Source: Pseudomonadota bacterium (GTDB lineage: Bacteria; Myxococcota_A; Polyangia; Polyangiales; Polyangiaceae). From it: DNA of 64,000 bases. Below are positions 1 through 8,819 of this stretch, piece after piece. Location of the stretch: contig JAEYWK010000237.1 in NCBI GenBank assembly GCA_023431345.1, positions 1-64,000 of the forward strand, in the 5' to 3' direction. Position numbers and translations under genes: made by a program. Within the stretch, counting starts at the first letter, position 1, and every line of letters begins with the position of its first letter. The notes under the pieces were generated by a model. That model was given only the letters and a program-made list of their open reading frames with translations. It was not told where the DNA came from and made no database searches.

Positions 1-1556
1 GCCCCGGCGCGGGCGCGAACGGGGGCGGCGCCGGCGGCGGCGCACCCGCAGGGGCGCCCGAGATCGCGGCCAAAGCCATCCACCGTCTGAGCAACGTCGA
101 ATACGACAACACCTTGCGCGACCTCACGGGCACGGAGCTGCGCTTCGGGCAGGCGTTCGTGAGCGAAGAAGCCGAAGGCTTCGACAACATCGCCGCCGCG
201 CTCTCGATGAGCCCGCGCCAAGTCGAGGACTATTTCGCGGCCGCGCGGCAGGTGAGCGCAGACGTCTTCAAAAACCCTGCGCTTCGCGCGCGCATCGTCG
301 ACTGTGAGCCGGATGCCAGCAGCGCCTGCGCCGAGAAGGTGATCGCGGAGTTCGGGCTACGCGCGTTCCGGCGCCCTTTGAGCCAAGACGAGAGCGCGCG
401 CTTGCTGGCGAAGTACCAGGAGGCGCTCGGCCTCGGCGTCGACGCGCTCGGTGCACTGCAGCACGTCGTACACATCATCTTGGCGTCGCCGCAGTTCTTG
501 TACCGCGTCGAGCTCGACCCCGATCTCACGGCGACGGCGCCTCGCCCGCTCGATGGCTACGAGCTGGCGACGCGCTTGTCGTACGCGCTCTGGAGCAGCA
601 CGCCCGACGCCGCGTTGCTGCAGCAGGCCGCCGCGGGAACGCTCGCCAGCCCCGACGCGTTGAGAGCGGAGGTCGATCGCCTGCTGGCCGACGAGCGCTC
701 GGAGATGCTGGTCAAGAACTTCGCGGGCCGCTGGTTCGGCAGCAAGCGCCTCGAGGAGCACGTCGCGAGCTCGACCGCGTTCCCCGACTACACGCCTCAG
801 CTCGCCGCCTCGATGCAGCGGGAGATGGAGCTCTACTTCGCTGAGTTCCTGTACAAAGATTTGCCGTACTCGCAGATCTTGACCGCCGACTTCAACTTCG
901 TCGACGGCCCGCTCGCCGCGCACTACGGCATGCCCGCGCCCGCGCAGGCCATGCAGCAAGTGGTCGACACGACCGACCAGCGCGTCGGGCTGCTCGGCCT
1001 CGCCGGCTTCCTGACTCACACTTCGCGCGAAACTCGCAGCTCGCCGATCATCCGCGGCACTTGGGTGCTCGACGCCATCTTGTGCACGCCGCTGGCGGTG
1101 CCGCCCGGCCTCGTCGTCTCGCCGCTCGAAGAGCCTACGGAAGGCGAGGCGGTGACCGTTCGCCAGCAAATGGAGGCGCACCGCACCTCGCCCGCCTGCT
1201 CCGGCTGTCACAACATGATCGACCCCATCGGCCTCGCCCTCGAGAACTTCGACGCCGTCGGTCGCTACCGCGCCGTCTACGAAAACGGCCTCGCGATCGA
1301 CACCGCCGGCACCATGCCCGACGGACAAGTGGTCGACGGTCTGCCGTCGTTGGTCGGCGCGATCGCCAGCTCGCCCCAGCTGATGCCGTGCGCGGCCGCC
1401 AAGCTCAGCACGTACGCCCTGGGCGCCACCGCCTCCGACGTCAACCGCGACCAAATCGTGGCCCGCTGGACGGCGGGCAACCCGACATTGCGCAGCTTGA
1501 TCAAGGAAGTCGTGACGCACGAATCTTTCACGTCGAGGAAGGCGGAAGGCCTATGA
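1..1556 (+). CDS. DUF1587/1595/1592/1588/1585 multidomain protein with CXXCH motif (5' end outside window)
   Basis: Partial gene: the frame is open to the window edge (first whole codon at 3), so the start and export signal lie upstream. The visible N-terminus is a Gly/Ala/Pro linker, typical of myxobacterial lipoproteins. It is followed by RLSNVEYDNTLRDLTG, the hallmark of DUF1587 (PSD3), so the TTG at 114 is not the true start. Next come a DUF1595-like stretch (LRAFRRPLSQDE), DUF1592 (ASPQFLYRVE, then YELATRLSYALWSSTP), DUF1588 (GLLGLAGFLTHTS) and a C-terminal DUF1585. A heme-c-type CSGCH sits at 1197-1211. These domains come from planctomycete-type secreted proteins with a cytochrome-like part; the biochemical role is unknown. 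Its stop overlaps the ATG of the next gene (ATGA), so the two are translationally coupled, as is usual for DUF1592/DUF1552 pairs. A paralogous pair lies at 19086-22156. Confidence 0.9.
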   Translation, partial: PGAGANGGGAGGGAPAGAPEIAAKAIHRLSNVEYDNTLRDLTGTELRFGQAFVSEEAEGFDNIAAALSMSPRQVEDYFAAARQVSADVFKNPALRARIVDCEPDASSACAEKVIAEFGLRAFRRPLSQDESARLLAKYQEALGLGVDALGALQHVVHIILASPQFLYRVELDPDLTATAPRPLDGYELATRLSYALWSSTPDAALLQQAAAGTLASPDALRAEVDRLLADERSEMLVKNFAGRWFGSKRLEEHVASSTAFPDYTPQLAASMQREMELYFAEFLYKDLPYSQILTADFNFVDGPLAAHYGMPAPAQAMQQVVDTTDQRVGLLGLAGFLTHTSRETRSSPIIRGTWVLDAILCTPLAVPPGLVVSPLEEPTEGEAVTVRQQMEAHRTSPACSGCHNMIDPIGLALENFDAVGRYRAVYENGLAIDTAGTMPDGQVVDGLPSLVGAIASSPQLMPCAAAKLSTYALGATASDVNRDQIVARWTAGNPTLRSLIKEVVTHESFTSRKAEGL

Positions 1557-3064
1557 AGTCGCGGACGAGCCGCCGGCACGTGCTGCGCGCGGCAGGCGTT
1601 GCCCTCGCGCTGCCTTGGATGGAGTCGCTGAACGCGCCGCTCGGTCACGCCGCCGACGCGGCCGCGCCAAAGCGCTTCATCCCCGTCTATTTTCCGAACG
1701 GCGCCTCCGTGCTGTGGTGGAAGACCACCGGCAGCGGCGCGGGCGCGTCCTGGAAGCTGTCGCCGCTGCTCTCCGCGTTCGAGCCGGTGAAGAAGAAGAT
1801 GCAGCTCGTCCGCCAGCTCGGCAACTTCAGCTGGCGGAGCGACTTGCTGACGATGAGCCCGGCCTGGAACACGTACCGCGAGCGCAACGACTTTTGCGGC
1901 GTGTGCAAGATGCCGGCGGGGGCGTTCGTGGTTCCCTCGCACTCGCGTGATCCGTCGGCGCTCTTGAACTGCATCGACGGCGACACCTACCGCGCGAGCC
2001 GCGGGCAAAACGCGGCCACCAGCCCGCTCAACGGCGAGACCGTCGACCAGCTGCTGGCGCGCAGCCTGCCCCAGGCGACGCCGATCGCGAGCATGCAGCT
2101 GGGCTTGCTCGATGGCATCGGCTCGCTCGACGAACGGCACAGCGCGATGTCGCGCAACATGTCTTGGAGCAAGGAAGGAACGCCGCTCGGGAAGGACCTC
2201 GATCCCAAGCGCGTTTTCGATCGGCTCGTGGCGAGCGGCGCGGGGGCGAGCAACGCAGATCCAGACGCCGCCGCCGAGGCCGCGCGCCGCCGCGCGCTCG
2301 ACCTGAGCGCTTTGGACGGCCTCTCGAGCAGCGCGACGGCGCTGCAAGCGCGGCTGGGCAAGAGCGATCGCGAGCGGCTCGATCAGTTCCTGACGGGCGT
2401 TCGCGAGCTGGAGGTGAAGGTCGCGCGAGTGCCCTCGGACACGACCGGCGGCGCCTCTTCCTGCACGCCCATCACGTTGCCGGCCGACATGAAGGCGAAC
2501 GACACCCGCGCCCACGTGATGAACGACTTGATCGTGATGGCGCTGCAGTGCGACGTCACCCGCATCATCACGTACATGCTGGATAACAGCCGGTCCGACT
2601 TGGTGTACTCGTGGGTGCCCCGGCGCGACTGGGACAAAGACGGCGCCGCCATCGGCGGCAGCTGCACCGCGTATCACGAGTCCCAACACCACACCGGCAT
2701 CAGCCCCGATTTCGCGTCCATCACGCGCTGGCACATCGAGGTGGCGGCGGACCTGCTCAAGAAGCTGGACGCGGTGGAGGACGCCGCGGGCGGCAGCCTG
2801 CTCGACAATAGCCTGGTGATGTTCGCGAGCGACATGCACCACGGCGATCATGCTTCGTTCGACCTGCCGATGGCGCTGTTCGGCGGCGGCGGCACCTTCC
2901 GCCAAGACCAAATGGTGTCGCTACCCGAGGCCATCGAAGACATGCGCCAGCTGCGCGACGTGTACTTCACGGTCTTGAACGCTTACTTCGGCTTGGGCGT
3001 GCAGAGCTTCGGTTCGGATCTGCGCGGCGTTCCCAATCAGCTGATGACCGAGCTGCTCGTCTGA
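1553..3064 (+). CDS. DUF1552 family Tat-exported protein
   Basis: 503 residues from the ATG at 1553, which overlaps the preceding TGA. The longer open frame upstream is Arg-rich shadow sequence. A twin-arginine signal is visible (SRRHVLRAAGVALALPWMES, residues about 6-25), which implies folding, perhaps with a cofactor, before export. The body matches DUF1552 (PF07586): residues near 375-385 give HESQHH, close to the family's His-rich motif, and LLDNSLVMFASDMHHGDH is reminiscent of the DUF1501 / alkaline-phosphatase-like superfamily. No enzymatic activity is established for the family. It almost always follows a DUF1592-type gene, as here, so the two products probably act together in the periplasm or at the cell surface. 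Whether this is polysaccharide chemistry or electron transfer is inference. Confidence 0.9.
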   Translation: MKSRTSRRHVLRAAGVALALPWMESLNAPLGHAADAAAPKRFIPVYFPNGASVLWWKTTGSGAGASWKLSPLLSAFEPVKKKMQLVRQLGNFSWRSDLLTMSPAWNTYRERNDFCGVCKMPAGAFVVPSHSRDPSALLNCIDGDTYRASRGQNAATSPLNGETVDQLLARSLPQATPIASMQLGLLDGIGSLDERHSAMSRNMSWSKEGTPLGKDLDPKRVFDRLVASGAGASNADPDAAAEAARRRALDLSALDGLSSSATALQARLGKSDRERLDQFLTGVRELEVKVARVPSDTTGGASSCTPITLPADMKANDTRAHVMNDLIVMALQCDVTRIITYMLDNSRSDLVYSWVPRRDWDKDGAAIGGSCTAYHESQHHTGISPDFASITRWHIEVAADLLKKLDAVEDAAGGSLLDNSLVMFASDMHHGDHASFDLPMALFGGGGTFRQDQMVSLPEAIEDMRQLRDVYFTVLNAYFGLGVQSFGSDLRGVPNQLMTELLV

Positions 3065-3082
3065 AGCGTCGCGGATCGCGCC

Positions 3083-5284
3083 TCACAGCGGGTCGCCGTA
3101 GACGACGCCGCGGCCACCCGTTCCCAAGTAGACGCGGCCATGCCGGCGCTGATCGCCGGTGATGAACCCCACCCAGCCGAACTGGTGCTGCTCGTCGCTG
3201 ATGCGCGTCCAGCTCTGACCGGTGTCGTCGGAGCGGAACAAACCGGTCGAGCCCTCCACCTTGCCCGACAGGTACAGCGCGGGATAGTCGGCGCCATCGG
3301 CGGCGCGGCCGAACCCGACGGCGAGCCCCGCGTCGACGCTGCTGACTCGCGTCAACGTGGCGCCAGCGTCGACGGAGCGGTAAAGCCCGGTGCTGCAGCT
3401 AATCCAGAAGTGCCCCGCTTCACCAAACACCGTGTGCAGGCGCGCGTTCGCCGGCAGCTCGAAGGTGGTGAGGGCAAAGCTCTCGCCGCCGTCGCGGCTG
3501 ACGTAGACGCCGCGGCGATCCAAGCCGAAAAACAGCCGCGGATCGACGCGATCCGCGGCGACGCGCGCTCCCGTCGGTATGCCCTCTGCCGCCGTCCAGC
3601 TCGCGCCGTGATCGGCGGAGAAGGCAGGCGCGCCGCGCTCCGGCGTCCACACCCAGCGCTCGCCGTCACTGCCGACCGCGATGGTGCCCGCGCCGGCCCC
3701 CGGCGGCTCGCTGCCCAGCGCCTCGAACGTCTCGCCGCCATCGCGCGATAGCGCGCCGCGCCGGCCCGTCTGCGCGGTGCCGACACGCACGACCAACGAC
3801 GGAGCGGCCTCCGCGAAATCGATGCTGGTGGTGTTGCCGAAGAGCGGACCCTGGAACATGCCCCCGCGCGGTGAGGCGTCCAAGTCTTCGTGGCGAAAGC
3901 CAGAGATATCGCCGAGCGCGCTGAGTAGCGGCGCGCCGCTCGGCGGCGACGCGAGGTCCAGCGCGACGGCCTCTTCGAGGCCCTCGTTGCGAAAGGTCAG
4001 CTCGGCTGGCACGCCCGCGTCGGTGTTCGTGACGTCGTCGCTCCACCAGATGCCTTGTCCGGTGACGTAGAGCGCGCGGCTACGGTTCCACGGATCGATC
4101 TCCAGATCGCCCATCCAGCCGGTGGCGGCGAGCTCATTGCCCCCGAAATACAGCCAATCCGCGCCGGCGGGATCGCGGCGGGCGCTGCCGCCGATTTCGA
4201 GCCAATGCTGGCCGCCGTCGACGGAGCGGAAGAGCTGGTCGGGCGCCCAAAGGTCGATGGTCGAGGCCATCACCACGCCGGGCCGCGAGGCGTCGACGGC
4301 CACGCCCCCGAACCCGGAGCTGCGCGGCGACACGTTCGTCCACGAGTCGTCCTCGAGCTCGAGACGCCAAATCGCTCCGCGATGGATGTCGTTCGGCCCT
4401 GGACCATCGTTGTACGCCAAGTACATGACGCCGTCCGGCGCGAGCGCGGCGTGGTGCGGCATCATGCCGGCGGGCGCGCCGCTGATGGGCTCGAAGCTCT
4501 CACCGCGATCCCGCGAACGGTAGAGTGACGGGCCGCTGAGCGTGGCCACGCCGACGTAGAGCGCCGCTTCGGTCGGCAAGACGAAGCTGAGCCCCAGGTT
4601 CTCGTCTCCTTGGGTCGGGAAGGAATCGACGACGCTCCACGTCTCGGCGGCGTCGGTGCTCACCAGTAGCCCGCGGGTGCGCGAGCCGAAAAACAGCCGC
4701 TCGGGCTCGGCGGGATCGACCGCGAGCCGCTCGCCCATCGAGCGACCGTCGGCGTTGCCGCCCATCGGGGCCGCGATCGGAAATTGGCTCCAGGTTTCCC
4801 CGAAATCGTCGGAGCGCAGCAGCTTGCCGTCGCCGGCCGTCAGGTAAGTGCCGGCCGCCAGGTAGACGCGCTCGGGTCGCGTGGGGTCGAGCGCGATGCT
4901 CTCGATACCGAGCAAGTTGGAGTTGGTTTGTCCTACCCAATCGAGCAGCGGGTACCAGCGCTCGTCGGCGACGCTGTAGCGGTAGGCGCCGCCGACGTCC
5001 GTCCGCGAGTACACGAGATTCGGCACCGCGCTGCTGAAGACGATGCCGGTGACGAACCCGCCGCCCTTGATCGTCACGTTGCGCCACTCATACGGACCGC
5101 TCGGCGCGCGCTGGCGGAGCGCGTCGGGCACCGGCTCCGTATCGATGAGCACGATCGGCTCCGGCTCGTCGAGCAGGCCTGGCCCGGCGCGGTCGGGCTC
5201 CGAGGTATCGACGCAGCTCACCACGAGCGAGCTCAAGAGGGCCTCAGTGATCGACGCGCGGGTCCCTCGCATGAGCATCAGCAT
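3083..5284 (-). CDS. GH74 xyloglucanase-type lipoprotein (copy 1)
   Basis: 733 residues built of repeated BNR/Asp-box blades (for example SDDFGETWSQ, SRDRGESFEP, SVDGGQHWLE), as in the two seven-bladed propellers of GH74 endo-xyloglucanases. The GH74 hallmark RTDVGGAYRY is at about residues 94-102, with the likely catalytic base Asp96. The second conserved motif GDISGFRHEDLD places the likely acid at Asp459. The family hydrolyses the beta-1,4-glucan backbone of xyloglucan. The N-terminus has several Met codons (5284, 5278, 5272), then a hydrophobic stretch ending in VVSC, so the protein is probably a surface lipoprotein; the exact start is uncertain. It converges with the DUF1552 gene and diverges from the lipoprotein gene at 5488. 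A second GH74 lies at 43609-45966. VPS10/sortilin-type or HCF136-type propellers are the alternatives, but the paired Asp motifs favour GH74. Confidence 0.9.
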   Translation of the reverse strand: MLMLMRGTRASITEALLSSLVVSCVDTSEPDRAGPGLLDEPEPIVLIDTEPVPDALRQRAPSGPYEWRNVTIKGGGFVTGIVFSSAVPNLVYSRTDVGGAYRYSVADERWYPLLDWVGQTNSNLLGIESIALDPTRPERVYLAAGTYLTAGDGKLLRSDDFGETWSQFPIAAPMGGNADGRSMGERLAVDPAEPERLFFGSRTRGLLVSTDAAETWSVVDSFPTQGDENLGLSFVLPTEAALYVGVATLSGPSLYRSRDRGESFEPISGAPAGMMPHHAALAPDGVMYLAYNDGPGPNDIHRGAIWRLELEDDSWTNVSPRSSGFGGVAVDASRPGVVMASTIDLWAPDQLFRSVDGGQHWLEIGGSARRDPAGADWLYFGGNELAATGWMGDLEIDPWNRSRALYVTGQGIWWSDDVTNTDAGVPAELTFRNEGLEEAVALDLASPPSGAPLLSALGDISGFRHEDLDASPRGGMFQGPLFGNTTSIDFAEAAPSLVVRVGTAQTGRRGALSRDGGETFEALGSEPPGAGAGTIAVGSDGERWVWTPERGAPAFSADHGASWTAAEGIPTGARVAADRVDPRLFFGLDRRGVYVSRDGGESFALTTFELPANARLHTVFGEAGHFWISCSTGLYRSVDAGATLTRVSSVDAGLAVGFGRAADGADYPALYLSGKVEGSTGLFRSDDTGQSWTRISDEQHQFGWVGFITGDQRRHGRVYLGTGGRGVVYGDPL

Positions 5285-5487
5285 AACATCGTACGAATTG
5301 GTCCCTGCGCGCGCCTCACACCAGCGGTTTACGTTTCTGACAACTTCCCCCGAATTAATGCAAACACGCGCGCATACCGCGTTCTCTCGGAGTATTGACG
5401 CGCCTCGATCCGTGTACCAGCGTGGCGCCGCTTCGCCGCACGCTCAGCGTCTTCCGTTCGCAGAGCGCACTCGAAAAGACCATCACC
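5285..5487. promoter_or_regulatory. Divergent intergenic region between GH74 copy 1 and jelly-roll lipoprotein
   Basis: 203 bases between two divergent start codons, with a patch that is AT-rich for this genome (about 5325-5395). Promoters for both genes must lie here. A TTGACG at 5396-5401 is the only good -35-like hexamer toward the rightward gene, but I found no matching -10 at normal spacing. I could not identify an operator. Confidence 0.45.
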
Positions 5488-6183
5488 ATGACGAGAGACC
5501 TCATGCCGTCGCTTGCGCTCACTTCCGTCTTCGCCTTGCTGCCGCTGCTCGGAGGCTGCGTGTGTCCGCCCTGCGCGGCGGGGGCGGCCGCGGCGCCCGG
5601 AGCCGCTCCCGCGGCTGGAAGCGACGGCGCGGGCTCGGCGCTGCCCGAGGGCGGCATGATTTGGAACGGCGAGGGCGCGGGGGCCGCCGCCAAGGGCTGG
5701 GCGGACTGCGACAAGAAGCCCGACTGCAAGGCGACGCTCGATCCTCTGCCCGGCGTCGGCAAAGATGGCAGCGTCGGCCTCAAGTTCGTCGGTGAAGGTC
5801 CCGGCTTCGTCGGCTTCGGTTGGAACTGGTTCGGTTGGTACCCCGAGACCGCGGGCACCGACATCAGCGGTCAGAAGAATCTCACCTTCTGGGTGAAGGT
5901 CGTGCCCGCCTCCGCCGACTTGGCGCCGGATTTGGCGGGAACCACGGTGTCGCTCGGCTGCAGCAAAGACAAGAAGAACAGCGCGTCCGTGCCCTTCAAC
6001 GAGGTCGCGAAAGACGCCCTCGACGGCCAATGGCACAAAGTGACGGTCCCGATTTCGGTTCTGCAAAAGGGTGACGGCAAAGAGCTCGACCTGAAGTCGG
6101 TGTGGGAGTTTCGCATCGGTACGTGGGCAGCTTCGCCGCGCAAGTTCGAGATTTATGTCGACGACATCGCTTTCGAAAAGTGA
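5488..6183 (+). CDS. Jelly-roll (galactose-binding-like) lipoprotein
   Basis: 231 residues from the ATG at 5488. An upstream in-frame start at 5395 would add a non-hydrophobic leader. The signal peptide ends in a clean lipobox LGGC (Cys24), followed by an Ala/Gly/Pro linker. The rest is a beta-sandwich-like domain of the type seen in CBM11/CIA30-like modules: NLTFWVKV, WHKVTVPISVL, and a closing EIYVDDIAFEK. The same domain architecture recurs in the lipoproteins at 28704-29588 and 35861-36703 and in the N-terminal part of the GH44 enzyme. Carbohydrate binding at the cell surface is inferred from fold type and neighbours; no ligand residues are proven. It is divergent from GH74 copy 1 and only 32 bases upstream of the coupled membrane operon starting at 6216, so it may be that operon's first gene. 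Confidence 0.8.
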   Translation: MTRDLMPSLALTSVFALLPLLGGCVCPPCAAGAAAAPGAAPAAGSDGAGSALPEGGMIWNGEGAGAAAKGWADCDKKPDCKATLDPLPGVGKDGSVGLKFVGEGPGFVGFGWNWFGWYPETAGTDISGQKNLTFWVKVVPASADLAPDLAGTTVSLGCSKDKKNSASVPFNEVAKDALDGQWHKVTVPISVLQKGDGKELDLKSVWEFRIGTWAASPRKFEIYVDDIAFEK

Positions 6184-6215
6184 TGGGGCGGTGCGCACGC
6201 GCGTGAAGGCCGAGC

Positions 6216-8819
6216 ATGCCTGACGGCGCACGCGCCGACGGGGAGAGCGCCGCCGCGCCCGGGCTCACGGTACGCTCCGTCTCGGCGTCGCTGCTCGTCA
6301 TCGTGCTCTCCGGGGTGATCGGGCAGGTCGCGGGCGTGTTCGACTCCGCGAACACCCTGATCGGGGTCGAGGCGCTGCCGGTGCCGGCGCTGCTGGTGCT
6401 CTGGCCGCTGGCGGCGGCGGTGGCGGGCGTCGCCGCGCTCGGGCGGACGCGCTTACTGACGCGGGCCGAGCTGATCGTGGTCCTGCTTTCGGCGCTGATC
6501 GCCACGCCGCTCATGACGGTCGGCTTTTGGCGCTATCAGCTCGCCGGTCTCAGCACCGCCGCTCGCTTCTCGGACTGGACCAAGCTCGAAGCCGCTCCCG
6601 ACGGCCTGTGGCCTCACGGCAGCAGCCTGCTCGCGAGTTGCTTCCGGTCCGGCGCCAAAGGCGTGACCTTGCACGGCGGCGCCGTGCTCGGCGAGGGCCG
6701 CGCGCGCCTGCGCGGGGTCGAGGCGGGCGCCGCCACCTCGGTGCGGATTCGGCTCGAGCTCGGCAGTGAGCCCCAGCCCCTCGGCTCGGACCTGGCGGTC
6801 GCGGTGCCGGGCCGCCCCTACATGCTCAGCGTGCGGGTGAAGGCGGCGCAGCTCGGCCCCGAGGCGCGCTACTTCGTGCGCACCTACGCCGACGACGCCG
6901 CGACCTTCGCGGACGAGCTCATCTCGTCGCGCAGCGAGACCAAGCCCACGCCGCTGTTTCGCGACGGCTCGACGCGCGTCGGCTACTACCCGCTCGAGCT
7001 CCCCGCCGCCGCCCGCCGCACGGTGACGCTCGAGCTCGGTTTGATCGGGCGCGGCCAAGTCGACTGGCAAGACTTACGCTTCTACGACGCGCGCGCCATC
7101 GAGCTCGCGTACAAAGGCTACCAACGCGTCACGCGCGACGAGTACGGCGCGCTCTCCTTGGCGGAGCGCCAGAACGTCGTCGTCGTGCCCGACGCTTTGC
7201 TGAGCGTCGCGGGGGCGCGCTACCTGCTCGGGCTCGATTACCCGCTCCGCGACTGGCTCGCGCCGATCGCGCGCCTCGGCGCCTTCGCGCTCTTGGTGTT
7301 CGCGGCGACCTTGGGCCTCGCCCTGCTCTACCGCAAGCAGTGGCTCGAGAACGAGCGGTACGCGGCGCCGATGCTGCGCCCGCTGCTCGTGCTGCTCGGA
7401 GCCGACGTGGCCCAAGGTGGCCTCGGTGCCCGCTATTTCCGCAACACCTGGCTGTGGGTCGGCTTCGGCGCCGCGTTCGCCTGGTGCCTGAGCAAGGTGC
7501 TGCACGGCTACTTTCCGAGCTTGCCCGACTTGAGCATCAGCGTCGGCGTGAAGAGCTACCTCGCCGACGCGTTCTGGGGGCGCACCTGGGACGACGTGAA
7601 GCTCGAGGTGTTCGCGCTGTTCTTCGGCCTCGCGCTGTTGATGGATCTCAACGTCTTGCTCAGCTTGGTGGTGGGCTTCCTCGCCTGCCGCATGCAGTAT
7701 TGGTACGGGCAAGCGCACGGGCTCGCCTCCGACAACGACTTTCCGCACTACCCGCACCAGATGCTCGGCGCCTACTTGGTTTACGCGCTGCTCACGCTGG
7801 TATTTACCCGCCGCTACTTGGCCAGCGCCGCGAAGGCGGGGCTCACCTTGCGGCCGCAAACCGCGGAGGCTCACGCCCAGCGCGCGGCCTGGCTGCTCTT
7901 GTGCGGCGCGGCCGTCGGCTTCGCGGCGTGGGCGAGCTGGGTCGGTATCCCCCTCGCCGCGGCTGGCCTGCTCGGGCTGCAGCTGGTGATTTTCGGCTGG
8001 ATCGCCGCGAAGCTGCGCGCAGAGTGCGGCCTGCCTCGCGCGGGCTTCAACCACCCGCTGGGCGCGCCCGGCAACTACAACATCCCCGTCGAGCCGCTCT
8101 TGCTCGTGCCGCTGCTCGGCGGTCTGTCGGTGTTCGGCGGTGGCGGCATCATGGCCATGACGCTGGTGACGGCCGCCGTCATTCCTTATGGCTTCTTCCT
8201 GATCCCGGGGCTGCAGGTCGAGGCTCTGGAGCTCGGTCGTCGCTTCGGCGTGCGCACCTCGCACATCGCGCTCACGACCTTGTTCGCCGTCGTCGCCGGC
8301 ATCGTGGTCGGCGGCTGGCTGTACTTGACGGCGGCCTACGGCTTCGGTGCCAACAAGTTCGTCGACCCCGGGCAGTTCAGCGATCGCCTCGGCGGCTTTC
8401 GCACCTTCAACGCGGAGCTCGCCAGCGCTCAGTCGGCCATGGCGCAGGGCAGCGGCGGCGTCGCCGCTTCGAACGCCGCCGACGCCGCGCGCTACTGGGC
8501 GATGGGTTTTGGCGGCGCGCTCACGGCGGCCGTGACCCTGCTGCGCCAGTGGTTTCCCGGCTTTTGGTTTCACCCCATCGGCATGCTGGCCGGTCCCTCC
8601 GACATGATGCAAACGCTGTGGGGCTCGTTGCTCGCCGCCTGGCTCGTTCGCTCTTTGGTGCTGCGGTTGGGCGGCGCCGCCACCGTGCGCGAGAAGCTGG
8701 TGCCGGCGGCGGTGGGCATTTTCGGGGCCGCGCTGTGCGGCCACGCGCTCTACATCGCCTGCAACGCTTACTGGTTCTTCTTCAACAAGGGGGCGGTGAA
8801 ATTCGCCGGGCTGCTGTGA
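6216..8819 (+). CDS. Polytopic membrane protein, probable DUF6785/DUF6784 (oligopeptide-transporter-like) family
   Basis: 867 residues. Three hydrophobic helices lie at about 23-43, 52-74 and 82-104. A soluble, probably extracytoplasmic domain follows (about 105-345), then a helix at about 350-372 and many more helices to the C-terminus. My family placement (large planctomycete/verrucomicrobial/myxobacterial membrane proteins distantly like OPT transporters) is from memory of the layout and is tentative. No catalytic motif is evident. The start ATG is preceded by GAAGG at a suitable distance. Its TGA overlaps the GTG of the next gene, making it the first gene of the seven-gene coupled set 6216-18952. 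A role as the substrate channel or carrier of that set is inference. Confidence 0.75.
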   Translation: MPDGARADGESAAAPGLTVRSVSASLLVIVLSGVIGQVAGVFDSANTLIGVEALPVPALLVLWPLAAAVAGVAALGRTRLLTRAELIVVLLSALIATPLMTVGFWRYQLAGLSTAARFSDWTKLEAAPDGLWPHGSSLLASCFRSGAKGVTLHGGAVLGEGRARLRGVEAGAATSVRIRLELGSEPQPLGSDLAVAVPGRPYMLSVRVKAAQLGPEARYFVRTYADDAATFADELISSRSETKPTPLFRDGSTRVGYYPLELPAAARRTVTLELGLIGRGQVDWQDLRFYDARAIELAYKGYQRVTRDEYGALSLAERQNVVVVPDALLSVAGARYLLGLDYPLRDWLAPIARLGAFALLVFAATLGLALLYRKQWLENERYAAPMLRPLLVLLGADVAQGGLGARYFRNTWLWVGFGAAFAWCLSKVLHGYFPSLPDLSISVGVKSYLADAFWGRTWDDVKLEVFALFFGLALLMDLNVLLSLVVGFLACRMQYWYGQAHGLASDNDFPHYPHQMLGAYLVYALLTLVFTRRYLASAAKAGLTLRPQTAEAHAQRAAWLLLCGAAVGFAAWASWVGIPLAAAGLLGLQLVIFGWIAAKLRAECGLPRAGFNHPLGAPGNYNIPVEPLLLVPLLGGLSVFGGGGIMAMTLVTAAVIPYGFFLIPGLQVEALELGRRFGVRTSHIALTTLFAVVAGIVVGGWLYLTAAYGFGANKFVDPGQFSDRLGGFRTFNAELASAQSAMAQGSGGVAASNAADAARYWAMGFGGALTAAVTLLRQWFPGFWFHPIGMLAGPSDMMQTLWGSLLAAWLVRSLVLRLGGAATVREKLVPAAVGIFGAALCGHALYIACNAYWFFFNKGAVKFAGLL

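Noticed and set aside
114..116. TTG at 114 as start of the first gene
   Set aside because: The DUF1587 signature begins upstream (RLSNVEYDN) in the same open frame, so the gene enters from outside the window.
357..1520. Long open frame on the minus strand within the first gene
   Set aside because: Arg/Gln/Val-rich translation without motifs; a mirror of GC-rich codon positions of the plus-strand gene. The same applies to long minus frames at 1277-2911, 7074-8744, 10571-11836, 22992-24704, 38480-40633, 46403-48559, 52951-55245 and 59500-61524.
3070..3080. CGCG-GAT-CGCG hairpin between the DUF1552 and GH74 genes
   Set aside because: Only four pairs in a CG-rich sequence; too likely by chance to call a terminator.
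7340..8815. N-terminal extension of the giant permease frame back to 7340
   Set aside because: The sequence is Arg/Pro/Ala-rich shadow of the strongly coding membrane gene in another frame; the GTG at 8816 gives a coupled start followed by a membrane helix.
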